A DNA stretch of 64,000 nt, from the NCBI GenBank assembly GCA_026874595.1, contig CM049309.1, positions 39,013,079 through 39,077,078 of the forward strand. Direction: 5' to 3'. Origin of the DNA: Sipunculus nudus. Its lineage: Eukaryota; Annelida; Sipuncula; Golfingiida; Sipunculidae. Below, piece by piece: positions 31,786 through 43,990 of this stretch. The position numbers were made by a program, and so were the translations under genes. Under the pieces are notes generated by a model, which saw nothing but the letters and a program-made list of their open reading frames with translations, was not told the DNA's origin and made no database searches. Within the stretch, counting starts at the first letter, position 1. Each line of letters starts with the position of its first letter.

Positions 31786-34600
31786 GACTGATTGACCTAC
31801 CATGCCTGTACCATTTTCCCTTGAGACAGTAGGATGCCTACTGATACACGTTGAAGGATATATGAATTTGAATCCTGTGAAATGCAAAATAATCACGTTT
31901 CCAAATTTTCTTAATATAAAATCATCTCAACATTGTACATGTGATGTACAAAATTCCCAAGACTTTATTATAAAAAAAAAGAATGATCAGTCATTTGGCT
32001 CCATGTAATAGTTTTATTTGAGGAGTTCATCTGTAAACTCAGAATGTGATTTTGTGCTGTACACCATGGTTGGTTTATAATAAACTGTGCACTCAATAAT
32101 TAAGCCTCATTCTGGTGAAATTTGGAAAAGGGACCAATTGGGTACAGGGTCATAAAAGGAGAAGGCCTTGCCAAGTGAACGAGATCTGTAAATTTGTAAT
32201 TTATTTAATATGCTTTATTCTAGCCAAGTTTGTGACCTGCATGCAGGTCTCTTAAAAGCAGTGGGTATGTTTGTTCTGTTATTGCACTGATCTACTGGTT
32301 GTGATCTGTTTAAAAGCATTTGTTAGTGGTTATCTATTTAATATAAATATATATATATATATATAGTTGACGTTTTATTGCTTGAATATTTGTAACAATA
32401 CTCCAGTAGTTTTGGGGATCTAATCTCAGAGCCTATCTCTTTGTTGGTTGTTTTGTTTATGAGTTGTGTTATGAAGCCAAAGAACCAAAAAATTTTACCT
32501 GTTACATACACTGTTTGATCTTTTTTTCCTGTAGAACTTTAAAAAAAATTAGATATATTTCAAACATATAAGCCAAATCCCTTTCCTTTAGGCCAAAGCA
32601 TTTGTTCAAAGCTTTGTTATTTTGCAAATGATGCACATAGTATTTTTGGGTTTTATTTTATTTAAAAATTTATCGTTACTGATGTTGGTCCAGTTGCCTT
32701 TCATGAGGGCAGTGAAGACGTGACCTGTGTTATCTAAAATACTGCCACTATTCCATGAAATGTAGTATAAAATCTTGCAAGAAAAAGTATAAAGTTGTCT
32801 GAAAAAAAGGGGGAAGAATATTAATCTATCACATGGGTCTTCAGTATTTCATATTTCATGTGAATTTTCTCGAATATTAGCAAAATCACACATTAAGCAT
32901 TTGCTCAATAAAATGCCATCATAATGAAACATTGACAGCATACAGAGAATTCTCTAGTTCTGTTAAAGTCTAGAAATATGTGTGTAAACAGCATAAACCA
33001 CCATCTTGTAGTTATTATTTGAGTAAATAAACTCCAAAAATATATGAAAACCTAAAAAATGTTTAACGAGTAAAACAAAGTAGTCTTTCTTATGGGACCT
33101 TGACAGTTGAGTGGTGAATTGCTCTGCTCTTTTGGTGGGCAACACAGGTTTGATCCCTAGAGATGCCATGAGTGGGTTGTTATGACAGTATAAATACTTT
33201 AATAAAATGTAGAGTGATGGCTTGGAGAGCTATTTTAAATCATAAGCTTATTGAGTATTAAGAAATAGGAGTTAGTTTTAAAATATACATCATTCACAAA
33301 GGAGACTTCTTATGGATACCTTGAATGTGCTAGAATTTTATACATTCAATTTACATCAATGTGGACTAATATTTATACATTTGTTTTTTGTTTGTAAAAT
33401 GCTGGTTGCTTTGATTTTACAAAGTGTTCATCAGGTTCATCATGACGTCAGAAAATGCTGTTAGTGTGACCTGTCTACAGTATCTCCTGGTATTCACTGT
33501 ATGAGTTCTAAAAATAATCTTTACAGTTGACTGATTACAAATAAAGTATGGTTATATTGAGTTTAATTAATTTTGGTTTGAAATATTGAGAAGCAAAAAT
33601 AATGACTAATATGTGAGTAGTCGGTAAATTTTTATTTTAGAGGGTTTTAAAAAAAAACTTCTATTACTATCTTTAATGCATTATATCCAAAATGTTAGTG
33701 TTCAATACTAAAGAGAAATGTATACTTATATAAGATCATAGAGTTTGATAACCAATATATATGATATGTAATGACCAAAACTGGTAATATATAGGCAACA
33801 TTTTGCAACATTTTCTTGGCAAAGTCATCAACATCATGCATATTGTTATGGTGGAAGATAAAAATTTAAGCTGATAAAATTCAACTTAGGAGACACAATG
33901 ACTTTCAAACAACACTATCTTTCATTATATTATTTTTCAAAAAGTATACATCTCCTGTATACAACAGAATATTACTTTTGTTTACAGTTTGCATTAAAAA
34001 TTGAAAAATAAGCCATTTGAAAAAAAAAACCTTTGAAATACCAATTACTGTATGGTTATTCACGTCAGTTTTGGATAAAGCTAAGCTTGATGATGGTTTT
34101 ATTTCTTGCCCATTTCTTGTACCAGTCTTTTACATTGCAGAACAAGTTGACCGCTTGAAATATGTTTACCATTTTTACAGGTGTCTGGTTTTTGGTTATT
34201 AATCAGAAAAACTTATTTTTTATTCAGTAGTAACCCTAGGTTTCTTTTTGTTGAAGGTATTCTGTAATAAACATTGTCAAAATAATGTTTGATTTTGCAG
34301 ATGCTTGGGAATGTGTGAAAGAGTTGATGTCTGCGAGCATTCCTCCGAGAAAAGCATGGTTATTGGTTCTGAAAAGTTATAGAGAGATTCTTCCAGTTTC
34401 TTTATATATGCCCCCGTAAAAAATCTGATTTAAAAATAAACTTTTGCCAAACTGGCAAGATATGGAGAAGGATAAGATGGCTGCCTCTGATTATAAGGTT
34501 CCAGTTATTAGCAAAGTAATCATTTTTGTTTGGACCCTAACATGAATCTTATGGTTTTAAGTCGGGCAATGTTCATTAACAATTTCTACCAGGGAGGTAG
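31786..34600. other. Intergenic, no gene; (AT)n tract and tRNA-like SINE fragment
   Basis: A TA microsatellite lies at about 32347-32364. At 33098-33175 CAGTTGAGTGGTGAATTG...ACAGGTTTGATCCC resembles the A and B boxes of a tRNA-derived SINE head, but no complete element follows. Otherwise AT-rich sequence without coding signal. Confidence 0.4.
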
Positions 34601-34614
34601 GGCACCACTGAGTG

Positions 34615-34885
34615 GTTAAAGCTGTGTTTCAATGTGTGTGTTTTTGCGTGACAAAATAGCTTTTTCTCCATGTATGTGTATATATGTGTGAACTGGTAGA
34701 CATGCATGTATAGTGGTAGTGGATCTAGCAGGTTTTCCTCAAAAAGATGGTGAAGGCATGTCATTTAACAACAAATCCCTGAGTTCAAGCAGAATCTATA
34801 TGCATGAAAATTGCTCCTGTGGTGATTTTCACCCATATATGTGCATATACACTGACACACACATTGAAACACTTCAGGTACAAAA
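34615..34885. mobile_element. Inverted-repeat element, ~260 bp
   Basis: GTGTTTCAATGTGTGTGTTT and CATGTATGTGTATATATGTG near the left end are the inverse of CACATTGAAACACTTCAG and CATATATGTGCATATACACT at the right end. Non-coding. Confidence 0.5.
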
Positions 34886-37800
34886 TCATATGAATATAGG
34901 TGTAGGGCTTTGGAGCTGATAGTCAGACCCAGTTTGGCCTTTGCTGGTTCACTACAAGGAAAATGGTAAAATTGTAGGAAATCATACTGATGTCATAATG
35001 ACAAACTGTGTGTATTGGGGGGGGGGGGGGGATTCAAGGCTAGGCTCCTCATTCTACATATCACATCACCAAAATTCCCAGTCGCCATTAGTATACAAGG
35101 CATCACACCCATCCCTTAACAGGGTTATTGCATCTCTTGGCAAAGCAAATTTAAGACATTTTTAATACCAGCTGACAGAAAATTTGAGACCCTTTTAAAC
35201 ATAGAATTCTTTAATGATCCTATCGTGCTTTAAAACAACTGAAGATCCCAAACTGTGATCACTACAAATTGGGGCTCGTCTCATGGAAGTTTGCGCAAAA
35301 AATCAGTTCTAAGAATCTACAGAGATCTTTCTTTGACGAATAACCACAGCGACTTCTACTAAACTGTCTCAAGCTTACGTTCGATCACCAAAATGTTTGT
35401 GCACATTCATTATATAAGGATGGGTAAAATCAAATTTAAGACCTTTGTCATGATTCCTAGCATTTTTAAGACCTTTTCAAAGCCTTCAAAATGCAAAATG
35501 TTTTAAGGCCCCACGGGAACCCTGCTTAATCAATTAATATGCAACATCATAACAAGAAATGTAATCTGAAATGTTTTATTATTGCACATTTCCCGAATAC
35601 ACAGTCCATCATGGAAGTACAGAAAGGAAGGACAGTTCAGCATTTACAACTCCAGTACTTTAATCCTGCACTGTATGTGATTAATCTCTAAATTCTGCTA
35701 CAGTATAAATATGCTTTGGTATTTCTTGCACACAATACATCTACTTAATATTTTAAAACAAATTTTAATGTAAATAATTCAACTGCTTTAAATTAATCTC
35801 TGGAAAGAATTTCAAACCTTGTTCTTGTATGTGTTCCTTACCCAAATTTTATGGCCAGTACATGAGTGTGGAACAGCTCTATGAATTTCTTCAGTTTAAT
35901 TGTCTGAAAATTCAGAGTTCACACATATGGAACAAAATGAAAGTATGCCACACTGTAAACATCAGAGTTAAAAGTTAACAAAATGAAAGTACTCCACACT
36001 GTAAACTTGAAACATGACTGGACTTGCAATAAGTTCCAGCTGCTTTCACATGTCAATACAAAAATAATAACATTATTAAAAACACAATTATTTAATATTC
36101 CAACATCCTTAAAAAAACAAGAATTATTCCAGGTAATCATGTTGATTAACTACACACTTTTTCAAAAGCAAATTTGACACAGCACATTCATACATCATGT
36201 CTGTACAAGTTTTTTATGTAATTGCATTTGAGCAAAATTAGCCACATATATTATTGCATGTTTGTTCCATGTTTATTTATGGAAACTGATCACTCCAGGC
36301 GAATGACCATAGCAATTATCTTATGACACAAACTATTTAGTGCAACAATTATTTTTTAAAATAAAATATAAAAGGACAAATAGACCTGTGAAACCTTATA
36401 TTACATTACACTCACTTTAGCAGATTATACTGTGTTAAAGACACCCTGTTTTGACCATTAATCGTCAAGATTATTCTTGATAAGAGAGGGCTTTATCATG
36501 TACATGTATTTTCTGTTGGTATCTGTGAACCTATGCAAAAGTGCAAGAGGTTTTGGTCATTTATTTATTCTTAACTGATGTTTGTCATAATGACATTCAT
36601 AAAAGTATGTAAAATTAATCAAATGTTGTGTAATATAACATATATATAAACATATATATAAACTGCTAAATATAAAAAATGTAAAAAACTGAAGTGAATA
36701 ACTGCAGTGAAATCATTTGACTTAAGCTGACTTTTGAACAGATGAAAACACCTTACACATACGAGTCTAGGAACATGTTGACATTAAAAGAGTTCAAATA
36801 ATATATACAAGGGGTGATTGTAGGTTACAAAAGCATAATGTCAAATTGTAGGCAAGAAAATTTTGGAGTTTGAGACCATCAAAAGACCCATTTGAGACTG
36901 AAATGATGGTATCACTGAGACTGAAATTATGGTACCACTGAGACTGAAATTATGGTACCACCAAACCTCTCAATAATGATAAATCTTATGGTTACGAAGC
37001 TAAAGTCCACTGGAGATTTTTATTCCAGAAGCTGCAGCCATGTTTTTTTGTGATTAAATATTAAGAAAACATTTCAGTCATATACAGGCAAAGTTGTGCT
37101 TAATTTACTTAGCTTATTGCTGCATACAACATAAATATCAGCAGCATTTCCAACCCAGGTGCTTAACTTGTTTTGATTTTACTGCCACACACTTTCTCAC
37201 CAATTATGTTATTATCTACACACCAGAGCCCTGAATATTTATTCTAAGTTTTGTGTAACCAATCAAATACTGTAACACATACACTGGATGGATCAGGTAA
37301 CCAATTGGGTACTGTGGCACACTGCAGTTTGCAGAATACAGTACGACCAATAAGATACTGTGACACATCATGTGTATTAGAAATAGCCAATCAGGCGTTC
37401 TGATACAGGAAACCTACCACCTTTTCTGTGCCTGCCCTGTTTTTAATTTACTCATGCTGTGTTAGTTTAAATAAGGGGGTTGGGGGTCTGGTAACATCCC
37501 CCCCCCCGATCCACTTCTGGTATGTTATAAAGACAATGCAGGGCCTATTTTTCAAATGAAAAAAAAAAAGAATCCTACCTTCTCTTTGTTGTGAACATCA
37601 GTGTTGGTGCCTCTGGCCAGGATTTAACTGAATTTTTAAAGTGAATATTGTCTTGGTGGGCCTGAACAAGGCAGACAACTACACATAGTGTGCTTGCTTT
37701 TGGGAAAGGTCAATTGGTTATTTGAATGGCTACAATTTGCTATGCAAATGTGTCCCCAATAGTCGCATGTTGCTGGTGTAGACGCATTAATTTCTGTTTT

Positions 37801-38470
37801 TCTATATACAACTATTGACAATATAGGTGTTATAAATAGCTATGTGTGACTATAGTTAAAACTGTGCCTTGACTAACAGATCAGACTCTACAATAAAAAA
37901 ATTGTACTAAAAAACTATGGTCCCAAGACTATCTGCAGGAGGCAGCTGCAAATATATAACATACACAAAACACCAAGGGCAGTAAAAGAAATACTTTGCC
38001 CAAAAACAAATAATGTAAAACATCTACATATGTTTTTGAAAAAGACATTAAATCAAAGGAATTTTAAATAATGCAAAAAAAACACATGATAAAAATCCAT
38101 CAAATCAGAGCATTAATATTAATAAATATGCAGTGAGGATGAACACATGACAAAATAATGCCGCACCATTATAGTAAGGGTGCATACTATCATTCAGTGT
38201 ACAAGCCCATTACATAATACCATTGAAAAGGAGGTGTGTGGGATACTGTTAGGCAGTATCTGCATCTAAAATGGATCATACTAAAATGGTTTACTTTATT
38301 CTTGAAGAAGTCCACTTTGCATCCGAACTGTAGGTCGCTTTACAAAAGCCTGAATTGGTTTATTCAACACATGAGTAAGCTATCTGCACTTCTTTTGTAA
38401 TCCAATCTGCAGGTCTGCAACGGTGCAATACATTCTTGGGCAGCATCGGGGGTAGTGGTCAAAACCAGTG
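34886..38470. repeat. Intergenic with small tandem repeats and homopolymers
   Basis: No gene seen. A G tract lies at about 35018-35030 and a C tract at 37498-37507. GAGACTGAAATTATGGTACC-ACT repeats three times (23 bp, 36894-36962). Four loosely spaced CCAAT-(A/T)...TACTGTnnCAC modules lie at 37259-37415. The rest is AT-rich unique-looking sequence. Confidence 0.5.
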
Positions 38471-38479
38471 GCTGAAACT

Positions 38480-38690
38480 TAGACTCATTCGGACTAGAAA
38501 TGGATTTGCCTGTATGCACTTTAAACCACTTTACGGTAAACTGGACTAAAGTATACTGGACTAATGTAGAACATCTTTCAAGCTGCTAACAGTAAACCAA
38601 ACTTATGTGGATTAGTGCAGACAGAGTAAACCAATTCATGATCCAGATTGTTTGCTAGTGCAGATACAGCCTTATATTGTGGGTGTATAA
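38480..38690. repeat. Dispersed element, inverse of 8937-9260
   Basis: Contains AACAGTAAACCAAACTTATG, GTGGATTAGTGCAGACAG, AACTGGACTAAAGTATACTG and ATTTGCCTGTATGCAC, which match the inverse of the 8937-9260 copy. Confidence 0.5.
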
Positions 38691-39082
38691 TACCCAAAAT
38701 GCAATTGCTGAACATTGTACTAAACCACAGCATACAGATGTTGGTATGTACAGTAAGTCTGACAATCTGAAGTCGTCAGTGATATCTGACTTTTACATTT
38801 TCCCTTTCTAGTCCTTGACCGTGTTTAACTAGTAGCAGTTTTTCTCAGGAAAATGGGAGCACTCACCATATCTATCAGCAATATAACAGAAGCAGGAAGG
38901 TTATACCACATTTGCTTACCACTACTCAATGAGTGCTGGGTGAAAAGATCACACCTTTGTTGTAAAGACCTTTGCCAGGGGTTTTAGCATGGAGAACCAA
39001 TCCTCTAAATAGGACACAGAACTACAAGCTGGGGCTACTGTCAGCCCCCCCCCCCCCTTACAATCATTACACTACCATGTAG

Positions 39083-39380
39083 TATAGTCCATTTCACCCC
39101 CTCTTGTCCACACATTTTTTCCAGGCTATTAAAAAGAGAAAAAATGGTCACATAGGGTAAAAGATTAATTGATCTAATTTTCAACTTGGTAAATAAATAC
39201 ATTCCTTACACCTTTAAGAAAAAGATTTTTTTTATATGAAATATCAGTCTATATTTTACAACATCAGACTCACTTATGGCGGTCAAGGTCATTGGTCACA
39301 TGCAAAAAAGCCTCAACTGACAGCTGCTGATTGGATGTTATGTAAACTCTCTAAAAAATATAACCAGCCAAAATAAAGTT
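39083..39380 (-). mobile_element. Truncated TIR element, relative of 22115-22562
   Basis: Starts with TATAGTCCATTTCACCCCCT and CTTGTCCACAC, then carries TTATGGCGGTCAAGGTCATT and CTCAACTGACAGCTGCTGAT, all inverse to 22261-22562. The matching far terminus is missing. A C tract lies just before it (39046-39057). Confidence 0.6.
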
Positions 39381-41830
39381 TGCTACTCATGCAGGGACAC
39401 GTTTTATCTGTTAGACCATTGTTGAGTACTATGAATTTTTCTGTACAAGCTTGAATATAAACACTGGTTTGCTGGATCACTATGTGTCAACCCAATGGTT
39501 TACATTCACAATTAAAAATATAAAAAATAAAATCACATCACTTCTCTTAATTTAAATAATTATATTAAGATTTGACTAAACAGCACCAAAATAAAATATA
39601 TTCAGGACATACAGAGGAATAATAAAATATTTACATAAAAATTTTAAGTACAGAGATATTCTTAAGGAATAAAACAGTATGCAACAAAGAAACAATATTT
39701 ATATCATTATAATCATCAGGCATTACATAAAACAGAAACATAATATTCATAACTGGTCCATACACTGGTATCTCCGCAACATGTAAACAAGTCAATGACA
39801 CACTATTTCACTAGTTTAGGTATATTAAATTATATAAATACAAAATAAATTGTAAATAATATCATATGTGAGACCTACAAGAAATGATATCAATAATAAT
39901 GACTAATACAGTGTAATATAACAACTATGATTCAGAGGTTGGTGAACTGCCTCACAATATGCATGATATAATGCTTAATTCAGATAATATATGACAGACA
40001 TCACCATGTTTATTTATTCACCAAAGAAATATTTATTGTTACTGGTTTATGCTAATCAAACATGTATCAAAGTCCATTTTTGCAGATCCCTGCACCCCTG
40101 CACATAATATAAAGTTATGAACCTCTACAAATCTTGGTTTAGTTCAGTTTAAAGCACAGATTGCTGCTTTTTAATCAACACACTGTTCATAAATAACAGA
40201 AACAAACATACACAGAAAATGATAACCCATATGTGAATTAAACTATATGCAGATCCACATTTTCATTCAGCGTGTGAATTGTTTGACACAAATTAATGTA
40301 TATAACAATTTTTAAAGTATCAGGGTACAATGACACATATACACTCTCCAAACAAAACATAGTTTAATTATTTTGGAAAGTTAACTTTTAATAATGAAAA
40401 AATTAATGCAAAAAATTGCATTTTAATGTAATTTTTTTACACAACTCCCTTAAGTTTAACATAAATGATGAGTTTCACAACCTGAAAATGAAAACATCTC
40501 ATTGATAAATATCATGAAATGAAAGGATGTATTTCCATGAAATGAGATACCTTACATATATCCAGTCAATTTTGCAACTGCAACATGGTATATTTGATAA
40601 AGGATATATTGTGTGTGAGTACAATTTGATGTTGACATGCACACAGTTTAACCCATTCATTGTGGAAATCATTTTGTAGAATCATTTTTTAGTATACTTA
40701 AAGCACAGAAGATTAAAACTGTTACAAGGCAGATTCAGGACCAGTATATTAATATGATATCTGACCATCTCCTTTTTTTCTGACTAGCAAGCTTATAACT
40801 CCTCAAGGTTTCTATGACAACTAATGTTCCATTAGTGCAGTCCAGCTGATACTCCTTTCACAGAAACTAAAATATTAATGTGCAAGTATCATGTAGTCTC
40901 ATGCTTATTGCATAATCATTGTATGCTATATTTAACTCATGAAACATGAAGGCTTTATTATGTAGATGCACTGTATTCTCTGATCAGCACTGCCAAAACC
41001 TGAATAATGAATTATTTAAGATTTATGAATGTGTCTCATGACTGTAGTGACTCGAAATTCCAGCAAACATACTGGCACCCTAGGTTAATCTGTACTGATA
41101 TTATGTCAAACAGTACAAGGCGTCACTGTACTGTACACCTGTGTAACACACCTCTGTTGCATCACACTTGTGTCATATGGCACCAAAAATGGAATCTATG
41201 GTCACCATTTCACTGCTCTGGGATACAGCACCAATCTGCTACCTTCCACATGATTACACTCTAAAGCTATTGTACATGTGTTATTGTTTATTTTTGTTTA
41301 TTCAAAGCATAATGTTTGTAAATTAAAGAAACAGAGATATGAAATTAACAGTACCTGTTAACTCACAGCTCAGACTCAAGACACAAAGGAATATGACTCT
41401 GCTGTTTAGGGGATTGTAGGAGTAAACATCTGAAACCCACAATGCACCGGGTCTTCTAAATACACCAGTGATATCTATGTATGAATGTAGTGAAGAGGAC
41501 AATGACTGTTCAAGTGCATTGGATAAGAATCGTGTCAATGCGAACTACATAAATATGTTTTTTTTTTTTAAAAGTTCTTTACAGATCAAGTTATATTTTG
41601 TAATCAAGCACATGTGAAGTCTAAACAGGTGTTTCCTTGAAATGTAACAACTTTTAATTTTGAAGTTTAGACAAGTAGCCCAAGCTGGCCCACAGTGCCA
41701 AAACAGAAGAGGTTCATTTCTAGTTGAAATAACCTCTGGTGGATGTTTTTTTTAATTTTTTTTACTTCACTTACTTAAACGCTTATCCTATGTCAAATTT
41801 ATGTAACTGTTCATTTAATCATTATAATTT
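39381..41830. other. Intergenic, nothing recognised
   Basis: Strongly AT-rich, no repeats or coding signal that I can support. The open frames at 41007-41264 and 41323-41538 show neither splice borders nor a family resemblance. Confidence 0.4.
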
Positions 41831-41839
41831 CATATTACA

Positions 41840-42015
41840 GCTGAACCTGTCTGAAAGACAACCTGTCTAATAAAACCACCTGTCTGTTAAGAACACCCTT
41901 GAGTGAACCGAAAACCTCCACACTGGCTATAGACCTTTCTGATAAGACCACCTGTGAATTATAACCACTTTGGACAGTCCCCTGTTAGTCTTATTACACA
42001 GGTTTCACTGTATTT
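41840..42015. repeat. Short dispersed repeat related to 57640-57820
   Basis: Both copies carry AAGACCACCT, ACCACTTTGG(A/T)CAGTCC and end GGTTTCACTGTAT, about 175 bp long. Non-coding, MITE- or SINE-like. Confidence 0.5.
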
Positions 42016-42329
42016 CAACAGCAAATCACATTGCTGTATACATACATTTTATCTACAGTCTTAAAGTCAATCAGCTCGTAACTCTCTCCAATACAGTGAG
42101 AGGACACAATTTCTCAGTATCATCCTATCTTGAGCATGATACAATTTTTTCACCTGACACTAACACCCCACTGGACTGGGCATATTTAAAGCTTTAGAGA
42201 ATTTGTACACTAATACTGATTTTGTACATACAAGTCCCACAGTGCTGGAGGCAATGCATGATATTCCCAGAGTGTTACCTCTAATGTAAATACAGGTACA
42301 TACCAGATACGTTCAGCATTAAGGGTTGA

Positions 42330-42900
42330 ACAGCTTGTGGAGTTTCTTCTGGGCATAATATGCCAACTCCGAGTCAACCATCACTTCTACCACACCATAG
42401 CAAGAGTACCGCAAATTGTGCATAATATGCCCAACGCATGTCATGTGACCTCTAACATTATTAAATATGCGTGAATTTTGCTGAGCATGTAATTCAGGTG
42501 AGAAACTCTGTTGGTTAATATTTGTAATGAGTTTCATTAAAATCAATCAGACTTTTAGTAAGTCATCACAGTGCCATCAAAGTCTGGTGACCTCTGAACT
42601 CATTATATACACCTGGATTTTGCCAGAAATCAAACTTAGGTGAGATAGCATATTGGTTAATATTTCTGTAGAGTTTTACCAAATTCATCATATTCCTGGT
42701 AAGTTATGGTGGTGACACCAGAAAGTAGCCTAATGACCTCTGACCTTATTAAATTTGTAAGGATTTGCTCATTAACAAACTCAGGTGTGATAATCTTCTG
42801 GTTAGTAGTTATGGTGAGTGTAGTGAAAATCTGTTAAAGCCCTGGTTAGTTACTGTGCCGAAACTAAAAGTTAACATCATAGACCGACATATAAAAATTA
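42330..42900 (-). repeat. Dispersed family with ~125-bp units, inverted copy C
   Basis: TAGCCTAATGACCTCTGACC, TTATTAAATTTGTAAGG, GATAATCTTCTGGTTAGTAG and GTGAAAATCTGTTAAAGCCC are the inverse of the 19920-20425 repeat; about four decayed units. Confidence 0.65.
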
Positions 42901-43208
42901 ACTGATCAAAAGAATTGCAAGCCCGTATTTTCATGGATCTTTCTTTTTTGTGAATGACAACTGAGTGTTTGGTACATATTATTATTGTTAGTTATTCAAG
43001 TGATTGCTGCTTTTGCCTCAATCCCTTACATGTATTGATAATGCAAATTTGTCATTCATAAATGTACCGGTATCACTGTAAATGGATATAACTTAGTGCT
43101 GTTCATATGAACCATTTCCAGAACTGTTGCACATTTATGAATCCTTCCATAAATTGGCATACAAACAAAAATTGCCTGACACATTTTTCTCAAGTGTCTA
43201 TAGAACAA

Positions 43209-43809
43209 TTTATTTTTAGTGTGGCTCTAGTTATAGTTTCTCTCCAGTTTGGTAAAATGACCATGGTTGGAAGCTGATTAGGTACTAGGTCACCCAGTGG
43301 TCACCCAATGAATCCAACTCATCAAATGATAATGGAGTAATGCTTTCCTGCAAACAGTAGTTGTGTATCCAGCCTGTTGGGCTAATGCTATGAATAATTA
43401 GTACGTACCATGTCTGTCAAGTTTTATAACATTTAACTTAATTTGTTATATATGTGTTCAACTGCTCTTCCTTGCGAAAAAGAATTCTGATATACAACAA
43501 AATGAACTTTTTTTAAACTTGTGAGTGTCTCTTCCATTGATTCTTATTACATTCTTGATATGATTTCTACTCTTCCTTTTTAAGTTTCTGTATTTTGACT
43601 TGATAATAATAAGAAAAATCCATTATTTTGCCATATAAAACTCTTAATCTCACTGACCATTCATAATTACCTAATATTACAGTCTTTTCAAGCACATGCT
43701 TGAAGACTGCTAAATTGCAAGCTTTTAAACTGATGATACAAGAAAACATGCACATTTAAGTATCGAGTAACATGATATACTGTAAGACTTGAGTATAATT
43801 ATACATGAG
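43209..43809 (-). other. Likely 3' UTR of the SV2-like gene
   Basis: The minus strand below the stop codon is AT-rich with no further frame. The first AATAAA on that strand that I see lies at 43214-43209, giving a 3' UTR of about 600 nt if used. Tail-to-tail distance to gene 1's stop is 14.8 kb. Confidence 0.35.
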
Positions 43810-43990
43810 TTACATTATCTTATTGGTTGCATCTGGAAGCCTGAAGGACACAAGACCCCCAGTTGCCAAGACAACAGCACAAATAAGCACAGGTATGGCC
43901 TTATCTGTACTGATCAGGCCTGCAAATGTCACGTTTCCGAGGATGGCTGCGATTCTAGCCAGACAGCAGAGAAAACCAACACCAGTGGAC
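43810..43990 (-). CDS. SV2: SV2-like, last exon: spans 11-12 and stop
   Basis: Acceptor TATGTTTCAG on the minus strand; one base completes Arg, then STGVGFLCCLARIAAILGNV, TFAGLISTDKAIPVLICAVV, LATGGLVSFRLPDATNKIM and a TAA at 43812-43810. The ending F-x-L-P-(E/D)-(T/A) close to the C terminus is normal for the family. Confidence 0.88.

Noticed and set aside
33098-33175. tRNA gene
   Set aside because: The B-box-like GGTTTGATCCC is good, but the arms do not fold into a full cloverleaf by eye. More likely a SINE head remnant.
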